From assembly GCA_964634815.1 (NCBI GenBank), contig CAZWMD010000016.1:1-64000 (forward strand): a stretch of 64,000 nucleotides of DNA. The letters run 5' to 3'. The notes beneath the pieces were generated by a model that was not told where the DNA came from, searched no databases, and was given only the letters and a program-made list of their open reading frames with translations. Origin of the DNA: JALZVT01 sp964634815 (GTDB taxonomy: Bacteria > Pseudomonadota > Gammaproteobacteria > Pseudomonadales > Azotimanducaceae). Positions 42,921 through 50,471 of this stretch are shown here, piece after piece. How positions within the stretch are numbered: position 1 is the stretch's first letter; every line of letters starts with the position of its first letter. A program made the position numbers and the translations under genes.

Positions 42921-44540
42921 TTAGCTCTGCGGTTTAGTCCTGGTTTGGAGCTCTTCCGGGTAGCGGGCCTCAGGCAATTCGTCGAAGTAGTTTTGAAAAA
43001 AGGGCAAGGCTTTGCTCAGGCTCGTGAAGTCTGCGCGTCGTATCAATAGTATCTCGCTGTCTTCGAGGGCGGTGAGCATGCCAATGGTGACCTGGGGTTG
43101 GCTAAGGCTGTGTTCTCCCCAATGCTCGCCAACACCGAGGGTGCGTACGTGATCTTCTTCGCCAGACTCTCTTGAGATTCTTGACTCCAGGCGCCCGGAA
43201 ACCACGGTATAGAGACCATCAATGTGCTGGCCGGGTTCAAACAACACGTCACCGATCTTGTAATGGCGTCTTGTCAGTCCTGTATCTTCTGGTGCGGAAA
43301 TTTGCACAATACTGCGTGGCAAAATGTAGTCGAACAGCCAGTTCAGCGCGATGCGTAGCCTTGTCGACAGACTGGGCACCAGAGACCAGTAAAAACCTCG
43401 CCACAAAAGCCAGGCGAGCACACCAGAAAGAGGCCGCCCATAGACCTCAGCCACCGCATCATAGTGGCCGATCGACGCCATACTGCCTTTTGGAGAATAG
43501 CTGAAAGGCGTTTGCGGCTGTTGGTTCAGCCAGGCGGTCACGTTGGCGGCAATCAGTTTGGCTTCTCGAACCGCAAACTGGGCGGTGGTTGGTGCTGTTG
43601 TGCCATCAGCAAGCGGCACCCTTGCGTTATCACCCAGCGCCCAGACGCCATCCTGATCCGCAACCTGCAGATTTGCATCGACAACAATCTGGCCTCGCTC
43701 CAGAGACAGGGGCAAGCGTTCAAGCAACGCTACGGGTCCGTTGCCAATGGTACAGATGAGGGTTCTGCTGCCGATGAAATCGCCTTGGGACGTGTCAACA
43801 CCGGTTGCGGTGGCGCCTGATAATCGCGTTTCCAGCAGGAAAGTAACACCACGACGCATGAGTCTTTCTCTGGCGTGCTGTCCAAGGTTGCCACTCAATT
43901 CAGGTAGAACTTCTTTGCCGCTGTGAACAAGCAAAATATTGAGCTCGTCCGGGCTGATGTTCGGATAATGGCGCAGCGATCGCTGGATCAGTTCCTGAAC
44001 CTCACCGGCCACCTCGATACCCGAGAAGCCACCTCCCGCGATCACAAAGGTAAGCAGCTGACTTTTGAGTTCCGGGTTACGGGTGACATCAGCATGCTCA
44101 AGGCAATGGATTACGTGATTGCGCAGTCGTTGGGCGTCGGTCAGGTTCTTCACAAAGAAACCGTGATCCGCAAGGCCAGGGAAAAGGGTGTCGATTCCCC
44201 GGGTGCCAAGAGCCATGATCAGTCCGTCGTACTCGAGGAACTGCGGAATCCGACGGCTACCCTGAGCAAGCTCAATACGCTTGTTTGCAAAGTCGATATC
44301 CATGACTTCCCCCATCCGTACCTTCAGGTCTTTCAACATGAGGCGTAAGGGGGTGACCGCGTCTGTGGCGGTGATGGTGCCACCTACTACTTCTGGCAGC
44401 AGGGGTTGGAATACGAAGTAATTTCGCTCGCTGACAAGGTCGACTTCAACATCGGCTGGCAGCGACTTGCGAAGCTGCTTGGCGGCAAACGCACCCGCGA
44501 ATCCCCCGCCCAGGACGATGATTCTTTTTTGTCTACTCAT
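42921..44540 (-). CDS. NDH-2-like NAD(P)/FAD oxidoreductase fused to a cyclic-nucleotide-binding domain
   Basis: The first 420 residues are a type II NADH dehydrogenase-like flavoprotein: FAD loop IIVLGGGFAGAFAAKQL, NAD loop VIAGGGFSGIEVAGE and the second FAD block GVWALGDNARVP. Helical, partly hydrophobic segments (SGVLAWLLWRGFYWSLVPS) near 380-415 could attach it to the membrane. Residues about 430-520 form a cNMP-binding/Crp-like domain (YKIGDVLFEPGQHIDGLYTVVSGRLESRI, GEHWGEHSL). Length is 539 residues. The fusion suggests electron entry modulated by a nucleotide; the ligand is unknown. Confidence 0.88.
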   Translation of the reverse strand: MSRQKRIIVLGGGFAGAFAAKQLRKSLPADVEVDLVSERNYFVFQPLLPEVVGGTITATDAVTPLRLMLKDLKVRMGEVMDIDFANKRIELAQGSRRIPQFLEYDGLIMALGTRGIDTLFPGLADHGFFVKNLTDAQRLRNHVIHCLEHADVTRNPELKSQLLTFVIAGGGFSGIEVAGEVQELIQRSLRHYPNISPDELNILLVHSGKEVLPELSGNLGQHARERLMRRGVTFLLETRLSGATATGVDTSQGDFIGSRTLICTIGNGPVALLERLPLSLERGQIVVDANLQVADQDGVWALGDNARVPLADGTTAPTTAQFAVREAKLIAANVTAWLNQQPQTPFSYSPKGSMASIGHYDAVAEVYGRPLSGVLAWLLWRGFYWSLVPSLSTRLRIALNWLFDYILPRSIVQISAPEDTGLTRRHYKIGDVLFEPGQHIDGLYTVVSGRLESRISRESGEEDHVRTLGVGEHWGEHSLSQPQVTIGMLTALEDSEILLIRRADFTSLSKALPFFQNYFDELPEARYPEELQTRTKPQS

Positions 44541-44621
44541 AAACCCTGAGCTCAGCGAGCCAATATGCCTTGATCCGGAATGATACAGATTGGTGCACGC
44601 CCAAGCACTATCGGGGTGTGG

Positions 44622-45059
44622 CTAGTCTGTTGCCCTCAACCAGGTCTCGGCAATCACGCAGGCGGCCTCGGCGTGGCTGGGGTCATCCGGTTTGCCGGTG
44701 CGTGGTTTGCCACGACGATTATTTGCCTCACGGGTGCTCAGGCGTTCATCTACCAGACAAACCGGTAGTCCTGATAGTTTTTCCAGGCGGGCAGCAAAAC
44801 TCCGCGCCCGCGTCGAAATGTCGTTCTCCGTGTCGTCCATATTTAACGGCAATCCGACCAGCAGTAGAGCTGGTCGCCAGGCATCGATGAGTTCACGAGT
44901 GGTGTTTTCATCGGGCCAGCCGTTACGGGCTGGCAATGTCATGAGCGGTGTGGCGCTGGCGGTGATTGTTTGACCTGTTGCCACGCCGATCCATTTGAGT
45001 CCAAAGTCGAAGGCCATTACCAGACCTTCGGGGCGAGCCGGTCTGGTTTGGTCAGGCAT
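44622..45059 (-). CDS. ruvX: Holliday junction resolvase-like protein RuvX/YqgF
   Basis: RNase H-fold nuclease linked to pre-16S rRNA processing and, in older work, Holliday junction resolution. The acidic sites are MAFDFGLKWIGVA, VDERLSTREA and the C-terminal DDPSHAEAACVI. Length is 145 residues (E. coli 138). The start overlaps yqgE by 8 bases. The pyrR/pyrB genes that often follow are absent. Confidence 0.93.
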   Translation of the reverse strand: MPDQTRPARPEGLVMAFDFGLKWIGVATGQTITASATPLMTLPARNGWPDENTTRELIDAWRPALLLVGLPLNMDDTENDISTRARSFAARLEKLSGLPVCLVDERLSTREANNRRGKPRTGKPDDPSHAEAACVIAETWLRATD

Positions 45060-45639
45060 GACCTGCGTCAGCCAGCAGTCGGTAGTCGATACCCAGTTGC
45101 GCAGCCGCAGCGTTTAGCCTGGTCTCAAAGGGCGCGCCAAACACCACCTGGCTTGCTGCTTCTACCGTTAGCCAACTGTTGTCTTTCAGTTCTTCTTCCA
45201 ACTGACCAGCAGCCCAACCCGCGTAGCCCAGCATGACCAGAAACTCCCCTTTGTTCGGTGCGTTAACCAGCTCGGAGAGCGCGATCGTGGCGCCAGACAG
45301 ATAGAGCTGGGGTGCAAGTTCGAGGCAGTCTGATTCTTCGAGGGTTTGGTTGTGCAGTACAAACCCCCGATCCTGAGCAACTGGCCCGCCTTCGAACACG
45401 TTCAGCTCTTTGTCTACCAGGGTTTGGGGTGCTGGAATTTCGAGCTCATCGAGCATGTGGGTCAGAGGCACTTTGGTGGGTTTGTTTATGACCACACCCA
45501 ATGCCCCATCTGCATTGTGCTCGCACAGCAGGATCAGGCTTTGACCAAAATAGCTGCCGTTGAGCGCTGGCATGGAAAGCAGGAAGTGTCCCTGCAGGCT
45601 GAATTCACTCAAGCGCCGGTGCTCGGTCGGAACTGCCAT
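45052..45639 (-). CDS. yqgE: YqgE/AlgH family protein
   Basis: A 195-residue protein of the YqgE/AlgH family, function not firmly known. Family blocks GHFLLSMPALNGSYFGQSLILLCEHNADGALGVVINKP and the later LVMLGYAGWAAGQLEEEL are clear. The start overlaps the end of the tonB-like gene by 31 bases. The pairing with ruvX is widely conserved. Confidence 0.93.
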   Translation of the reverse strand: MAVPTEHRRLSEFSLQGHFLLSMPALNGSYFGQSLILLCEHNADGALGVVINKPTKVPLTHMLDELEIPAPQTLVDKELNVFEGGPVAQDRGFVLHNQTLEESDCLELAPQLYLSGATIALSELVNAPNKGEFLVMLGYAGWAAGQLEEELKDNSWLTVEAASQVVFGAPFETRLNAAAAQLGIDYRLLADAGHA

Positions 45640-46466
45640 GAGCGGACGATTTCAAGCAGGTCGGTGGATTTCTTCATCTCTTCAGGGAACGGCGGGTAGG
45701 GCGCCGCCAGGCGCACGATATTTAGTGCGGCGTCATCCAGTATCTTGTGACCGCTGGATACCAGTACCCGAACGGCTTGCAAAGAGCCATCCGGCTTCAG
45801 CGTGACCAGTAATTTCAGGTCGCCGTAGAGTTGTTTTTGGCGCGCTTCTTCGGGGTAGTTAAGGTTGCCGACCTGTTCTACACGGCGACGCCATGATTGC
45901 AGGTAATAAGCGTCTGATGTCCGGCGCGCGGAGACACTGGTTAGGCGGCGAATGCGTGGACCTTTTGCCTGTTGCTGGGTTTCGTCGGAAAGACGAGCTT
46001 CAAGACTGGCTATTTCCTTGGCCAGTTCCTCAATGGTTTTGGTGTTAAAACCATCAATGGCCTCGGCCGGATCATCTTGCTCGGCGTTGACCGCAAAGTC
46101 GCTGCTGGTTTCGGTGGTGAGCTCGGCCTCCAGTTCCTGTTCTGCCTCGTCGGGCAGGATCAGCATGGGTTCAGGTATAACGTCCTGCTCTACGTTGGCT
46201 ACAAAATCGGCCTCGGAGCGGGTTGTCTTCTCAAGAACCTCCGAGGCGTCGCCACTGCCAAGTTGATTGGTCGCTGCCACAAAGGCTGCATCCTCTGGCG
46301 CCACCTTGTCTGAGTGCTGGGACAACGTCACCTCGATGGTTGGGCTTGAGGCTTGCTGGATTTGCCAGGAAAAGCCGATGCCAAGAATCACCGCCGCATG
46401 CAGTGCGATGGCCACAAAAGCCGTGAAGCTCAATCGGTCGCTGGGTTTTACTTCAATTTCGCTCAT
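45609..46466 (-). CDS. TonB family energy-transducing protein
   Basis: A TonB-like protein of 285 residues from the ATG that overlaps the gshB stop (ATGA). One N-terminal membrane helix (LSFTAFVAIALHAAVILGIGFSW) is followed by an acidic periplasmic stretch and a C-terminal TonB domain (about 200-283, with YPEEARQKQLYGDLKLLVTLKPDG and PFPEEMKKSTDLLEIVRSWQF). It has no long Pro-rich spacer. No ExbB or ExbD genes are nearby. This TonB-like gene beside gshB is common in pseudomonads. Confidence 0.88.
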   Translation of the reverse strand: MSEIEVKPSDRLSFTAFVAIALHAAVILGIGFSWQIQQASSPTIEVTLSQHSDKVAPEDAAFVAATNQLGSGDASEVLEKTTRSEADFVANVEQDVIPEPMLILPDEAEQELEAELTTETSSDFAVNAEQDDPAEAIDGFNTKTIEELAKEIASLEARLSDETQQQAKGPRIRRLTSVSARRTSDAYYLQSWRRRVEQVGNLNYPEEARQKQLYGDLKLLVTLKPDGSLQAVRVLVSSGHKILDDAALNIVRLAAPYPPFPEEMKKSTDLLEIVRSWQFRPSTGA

Positions 46467-47437
46467 CTCAAGCGCTCTTCTATCGTCTCGCAAAGCTTAC
46501 CGGCGATATCCAGCGAAAACTGCTGGTCCAGTTCACGAATGCAGGTTGGACAGGTGACATTTATTTCGGTGAGATAGTCGCCGATCACATCTATACCGAC
46601 AAACAGCAATCCACGGCGTTTCAATTCAGGACCGATTTGTTCGGTGATCCAGCGGTCACGGTCGCTCAGCTCCTGACCTCGACCCGTACCTCCTGCCGCC
46701 AGATTGCCTCTGGACTCGCCAGCAAGAGGAACCCTGGCGAGTGCGTAGGGAACAGGTTCACCGTCGATGAGCAAGATACGCTTGTCGCCATCAACAATTT
46801 CCGGCAGGTATTTCTGGCCCATAATTTGTTGTTGGCCGCGACTAGTCAATGTTTCAAGAATAACCGATATATTAGGGTCGCCTTTCTGAGCCCGAAAAAT
46901 ACTCGAGCCCCCCATGCCGTCAAGTGGCTTGAATATTACGTCCTCGTGAGTGGCGTGAAAGTCGCGGAGTTTGTCCATGCGTCGGCTCACGATCAGTGGT
47001 GGGCAGCACTGGGGGAAGTGAGTGGCGAAGAGTTTTTCGTTGCAGTCGCGAATACTTGCAGGTTTGTTGACAACCAACACGCCGTTGGCCTCCAAGCGCT
47101 CCAACAGATAGGTCGAGTAGATGAATTCCATATCAAAGGGCGGGTCTTTACGCATCATGACCACGTCAAAATCGGTTAGATCGTGCTGTCGCGGTTCCCC
47201 GGCTTGATACCAGTCCTCTGGTGCGTCTTTAGGGTCTAGCGATTCAGCGAACACATCATGCAACCGGAATGGGCGCGTCACTCCCTGAATCTTGTCCTCT
47301 AGCAGCAACATGTCTTGCTGCTCCATGACACTCACAGACCAATCTCGCACCTGAGCGGCACGAATCATGGCAAGAGTACTGTCTTTTTTCAGCGATAAGG
47401 AGTCAACTGGGTCCAGCAAAAACAGGGCGTTTGGCAT
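46463..47437 (-). CDS. gshB: Glutathione synthetase
   Basis: Joins gamma-glutamylcysteine and glycine to give glutathione. It is an ATP-grasp enzyme of 324 residues; blocks FLLDPVDSLSLKKDSTLAMI, KPLDGMGGSSIF, and RVPLAGESRGNLAAGGTG are typical. It is first in a gshB-tonB-yqgE-ruvX run with overlapping ends. Glutathione could serve the peroxidase at the left edge of the window. Confidence 0.95.
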   Translation of the reverse strand: MPNALFLLDPVDSLSLKKDSTLAMIRAAQVRDWSVSVMEQQDMLLLEDKIQGVTRPFRLHDVFAESLDPKDAPEDWYQAGEPRQHDLTDFDVVMMRKDPPFDMEFIYSTYLLERLEANGVLVVNKPASIRDCNEKLFATHFPQCCPPLIVSRRMDKLRDFHATHEDVIFKPLDGMGGSSIFRAQKGDPNISVILETLTSRGQQQIMGQKYLPEIVDGDKRILLIDGEPVPYALARVPLAGESRGNLAAGGTGRGQELSDRDRWITEQIGPELKRRGLLFVGIDVIGDYLTEINVTCPTCIRELDQQFSLDIAGKLCETIEERLR

Positions 47438-47726
47438 AAAGTGGAGGGCCTTTGAGGTGAATTTGCACAGTTTGGAAAGGACGCTAAGTTACCCGCTTGA
47501 GCGTCTTCTACCAAGTCATATAGCTGTAACCCGATTTGGGCGCTGCAGGGACAATCTGGCCGACGGCTCAATGCCTGTGAGCAGTGATTCACGGTTCGTC
47601 ATCAAAGTGAGACCGAAATCCCTTATTGGCCGGTTACTTATAGCTACCATTTGAGAAATCGTGATACAAAACTCGCGAGCGCAGTCTGGTTGCTTGACCG
47701 TCTCTAGCCGAGATAAAGGAGCAACA
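47438..47726. other. Intergenic region between gshB and the pilG cluster
   Basis: Divergent spacer of about 290 bases. It must hold the promoters of both gshB and the pil-chp cluster, but I found no convincing pair of -35 and -10 boxes. A TTGACC at 47694 has no good -10 at the right distance. I see no tRNA, repeat or conserved protein. Confidence 0.5.
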
Positions 47727-47819
47727 GTGCGTAGTTCAGAGACTTACATTTATTTGAGGCGCATACCTGGGGCAAAACCCCAATGGCAGGCGCACAACGA
47801 TAGAGAGACTGTTGGCTAA
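47727..47819 (+). CDS. Candidate small protein or leader peptide upstream of pilG
   Basis: A 30-codon frame starting at GTG with a strong AAAGGAG ribosome site five bases upstream. It reads MRSSETYIYLRRIPGAKPQ, then WQAHNDRETVG. Its TAA overlaps the pilG ATG (TAATG), so translating it would couple to pilG, whose own ribosome site is weaker. I recognise no family. The start signal and the junction are the evidence; coding content in so short a frame cannot be judged. Confidence 0.4.
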   Translation: MRSSETYIYLRRIPGAKPQWQAHNDRETVG

Positions 47820-48199
47820 TGGAACAGGAAATCCAGAGCGTCAAGGTGCTGGTCATCGATGACAGCAAAACCATACGACGCAGCGCAGAGAACCTGCTGG
47901 CAAAAGAAGGCTTCGAAGTCATCACGGCCATTGACGGGTTTGATGCCCTTGCCAAGATCGCTGATGCACGCCCGGAAATCATCTTTGTAGACATTATGAT
48001 GCCGCGCCTTGATGGCTACCAAACCTGCGCGCTGATCAAAAATAATAGTGAATTCAAAGCAACACCGGTGGTTATGCTGTCAAGCAAAGACGGTCTTTTT
48101 GATCGGGCGAAGGGCCGCATTGTCGGCAGCGATCAATACATCACCAAGCCGTTCAGCAAAGAAGAGCTGCTCGGCACCATTCGCACGCTGGTTCACTAG
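47819..48199 (+). CDS. pilG: Twitching motility response regulator PilG
   Basis: A single-domain CheY-like receiver of 126 residues. It has the acidic pair in VLVIDDSKTIRRSAE, the phosphoacceptor aspartate in IIFVDIMMPRLDGYQ and the lysine in YITKPFSKEELL. In the Chp system PilG is phosphorylated by ChpA and promotes pilus extension. First member of pilG-H-I-J-chpA-chpC. Confidence 0.94.
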   Translation: MEQEIQSVKVLVIDDSKTIRRSAENLLAKEGFEVITAIDGFDALAKIADARPEIIFVDIMMPRLDGYQTCALIKNNSEFKATPVVMLSSKDGLFDRAKGRIVGSDQYITKPFSKEELLGTIRTLVH

Positions 48200-48210
48200 G
48201 AACACAGGCA

Positions 48211-48582
48211 ATGGCGCGTATTTTGGTAGTAGACGATTCGCCTACCGATTCGCACAAGATGATGCACTTGCTGGCAAAGCATGGGCATCAGGTGCTAACG
48301 GCAGCGACTGGGTCTGACGGCATTGAAGTGGCATCAGAGGAACAACCTGATGTCATTTTGATGGACGTTGTGATGCCTGGCATCAACGGGTTTCAGGCCA
48401 CTCGTGAACTCACCAGAGGTCACGCGACAAAGCACATACCGGTCATTATTGTTTCAAACAAGGCGCAGCAAGCCGATCGAGTTTGGGGCGAACGACAGGG
48501 CGCATCGGGCTATCTCACGAAGCCGGTAGTTGCTGCAGAGATTCTGGATGTTGTTAACACTGTGCTGGTGGACAACCTCTAA
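48211..48582 (+). CDS. pilH: Twitching motility response regulator PilH
   Basis: A second single-domain receiver, 123 residues: ILVVDDSPTDSHKMMHLL, phosphoacceptor in VILMDVVMPGINGFQ, and lysine in GYLTKPVVAAEIL. The SPTDSHKM stretch is typical of PilH, the receiver that acts opposite or downstream to PilG. The stop overlaps the pilI ATG (TAATG). Confidence 0.94.
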   Translation: MARILVVDDSPTDSHKMMHLLAKHGHQVLTAATGSDGIEVASEEQPDVILMDVVMPGINGFQATRELTRGHATKHIPVIIVSNKAQQADRVWGERQGASGYLTKPVVAAEILDVVNTVLVDNL

Positions 48583-49136
48583 TGGCTAGCCTGGGCAGCA
48601 TGCAGGTGTTCAATATTCTCCGCGAAATGCATAGCGATACGTTTCGCAATGCGGCACCAATGCCCACCAAGTCGGAAGAACAGGAAGAGTGGCAAGGCCT
48701 TGGTTTTCAGATCGGAGGCGTAAGACTTGTTTCACCGCTTGGTGAGATCACTGAGATCATGAAGCTGCCCCGATACACAACGTTGCCTGGGGTGAAACCC
48801 TGGCTGCTGGGTATTGCAAATATTCGCGGTCGGCTCATTCCGATCATTGATATGCATAGTTATCTCGACATACCAACGGCTTTACCAAAAAAAGATTGGC
48901 GAGTTCTGGTGGTTGAAGAAGGAGATATTGTTGCCGGATTGCTCATTGAGCAATCTCTGGGCATGCAGCATTTCCTGGAAGACAGTTTTGAGGAGGCAGC
49001 TCCAGCGGAGTTGTCTGGTTTGCAGGGTAACCTGCGCGGTGCGTACCGCCACGGTGGGCGCATGTATTACGTAGTTAGCCTCTTGTCTCTTGTCCGAGAT
49101 GAAAGGTTTTTTGAAGTCGCAGAGCGAAACGGATAG
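48582..49136 (+). CDS. pilI: CheW-like adaptor PilI
   Basis: Couples the PilJ receptor to ChpA. The 184-residue protein is mostly one CheW domain (about 45-178): GFQIGGVRLVSPLGEITEIMKLPRYTTLPGVKPWLLGIANIRGRLIPIIDM. Coupled to pilH by overlapping stop and start. Its last codons hold a 14-base stretch that recurs just before chpA. Confidence 0.93.
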   Translation: MASLGSMQVFNILREMHSDTFRNAAPMPTKSEEQEEWQGLGFQIGGVRLVSPLGEITEIMKLPRYTTLPGVKPWLLGIANIRGRLIPIIDMHSYLDIPTALPKKDWRVLVVEEGDIVAGLLIEQSLGMQHFLEDSFEEAAPAELSGLQGNLRGAYRHGGRMYYVVSLLSLVRDERFFEVAERNG

Positions 49137-49150
49137 CAGGAAAAAGGACT

Positions 49151-50377
49151 ATGAATACGGGTAAATTTTCACCGCCAGTTATGGCTTTGATGGCACTGGC
49201 CGTTTTTTCCATGGCGGTAATGACCTATGTGTTGATTCGCGATGGCATTGATGTCGCCCAGCAGCCAGGATTGCTGTTAGCGGTAATAACCATCGTGCTG
49301 GTTGCAGTGCTTGCTGTAGTGATGGTGAGAGATACTCGCCGAAGACTGGAAGAGCAGGCCTCGCAAAATGAACGCAATCAGGCCGCGATCCTGCAGTTGC
49401 TGGACGAGCTTGCCGATCTTGCAGAAGGCGACCTTACCGTTCATGCGTCTGTCACCGAGAATTTCACCGGCGCAATAGCCGATTCTATTAACTACGCCAT
49501 CGATCAGATGCGCGGTTTGGTATCGAATATCAAGCAAGTGTCGGTGCAGGTTTCCAAAGCTGCTTCTCAAACACAGGAAACAGCGGCAAATCTTGAAACG
49601 GCGGCTGAAACCCAGGCTCGAGAGATTGGTGAGGCAACCAAAGAGATCAGTGAGATGGCCACCTCTATTGATCAGGTGCATGGTCACGCATCAGAGTCCA
49701 GTGCTGTGGCAACTCGCGCAGTCGCCATTGCCAGCAAAGGCTCCAGTGTTGTGCACGGCACCATCAAAGGCATGGACAATATTCGAAGCCAGATTCAGGA
49801 AACATCCAAACGTATCAAGCGTCTGGGTGAAAGTTCGCAAGAAATTGGCGACATCGTTTCTTTGATCAACGACATTGCAGACCAGACCAATATCCTTTCT
49901 CTTAATGCGGCGATACAAGCGTCGATGGCTGGCGATGCTGGTCGAGGTTTTGCTGTGGTTGCAGACGAAGTTCAGCGTCTTGCAGAGCGCTCGAGTGCAG
50001 CGACGAAGCAGATTGCTGCTCTGGTTAAAACCATTCAGACAGACACCAACGAAGCAGTTATCTCAATGGAGCAAACTACTTCAGAAGTTGTATCCGGTGC
50101 AAAACAGGCGCAGGACGCGGGTGTTGCCCTGGAAGAGATCGAGAGTGTGTCTGCATCGCTCGCGGGTTTGATTACCAATATTTCCAACGCTGCTCAACAT
50201 CAGGCCGGGTCTGCGAGCGAAGTATCCAAGACCATGGACGTTATCAAAGAGATTACACAGCAGACTGTTTCCAGTACTGAAGTAACAACGCGCTCTATTG
50301 GAGAGCTGACGACCATGGCTAATGAGATGCACAAGTCAGTGGAAGGCTTCCGTCTACCTCAAGACGCAGTTGCCTAG
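49151..50377 (+). CDS. pilJ: Methyl-accepting chemotaxis protein PilJ, short form
   Basis: Receptor of the Chp system. Two membrane helices (about 9-29 and 40-59) are separated by only about ten residues (DGIDVAQQPG). A HAMP-like stretch (about 75-115) and a full signalling domain follow, with the conserved tip INDIADQTNILSLNAAIQASMAGDAGRGFAVVADEVQRLAERS. Pseudomonas PilJ is 682 residues with a large periplasmic sensor; this one is 408 and has none. It may sense through the membrane or cytoplasm, or pair with another sensor. Confidence 0.9.
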   Translation: MNTGKFSPPVMALMALAVFSMAVMTYVLIRDGIDVAQQPGLLLAVITIVLVAVLAVVMVRDTRRRLEEQASQNERNQAAILQLLDELADLAEGDLTVHASVTENFTGAIADSINYAIDQMRGLVSNIKQVSVQVSKAASQTQETAANLETAAETQAREIGEATKEISEMATSIDQVHGHASESSAVATRAVAIASKGSSVVHGTIKGMDNIRSQIQETSKRIKRLGESSQEIGDIVSLINDIADQTNILSLNAAIQASMAGDAGRGFAVVADEVQRLAERSSAATKQIAALVKTIQTDTNEAVISMEQTTSEVVSGAKQAQDAGVALEEIESVSASLAGLITNISNAAQHQAGSASEVSKTMDVIKEITQQTVSSTEVTTRSIGELTTMANEMHKSVEGFRLPQDAVA

Positions 50378-50471
50378 TCCTGAAACGAATAAACGCAGCC
50401 TGATTATCGGGTTGCGAAAACCTATCGACCGCACAAAGCGGAACGACGAAAATTACGGAAACGGATAGCAG

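Noticed and set aside
47389..47592. Minus-strand open frame overlapping the start of gshB
   Set aside because: It overlaps gshB in another frame, resembles no family, and has no clear ribosome site.
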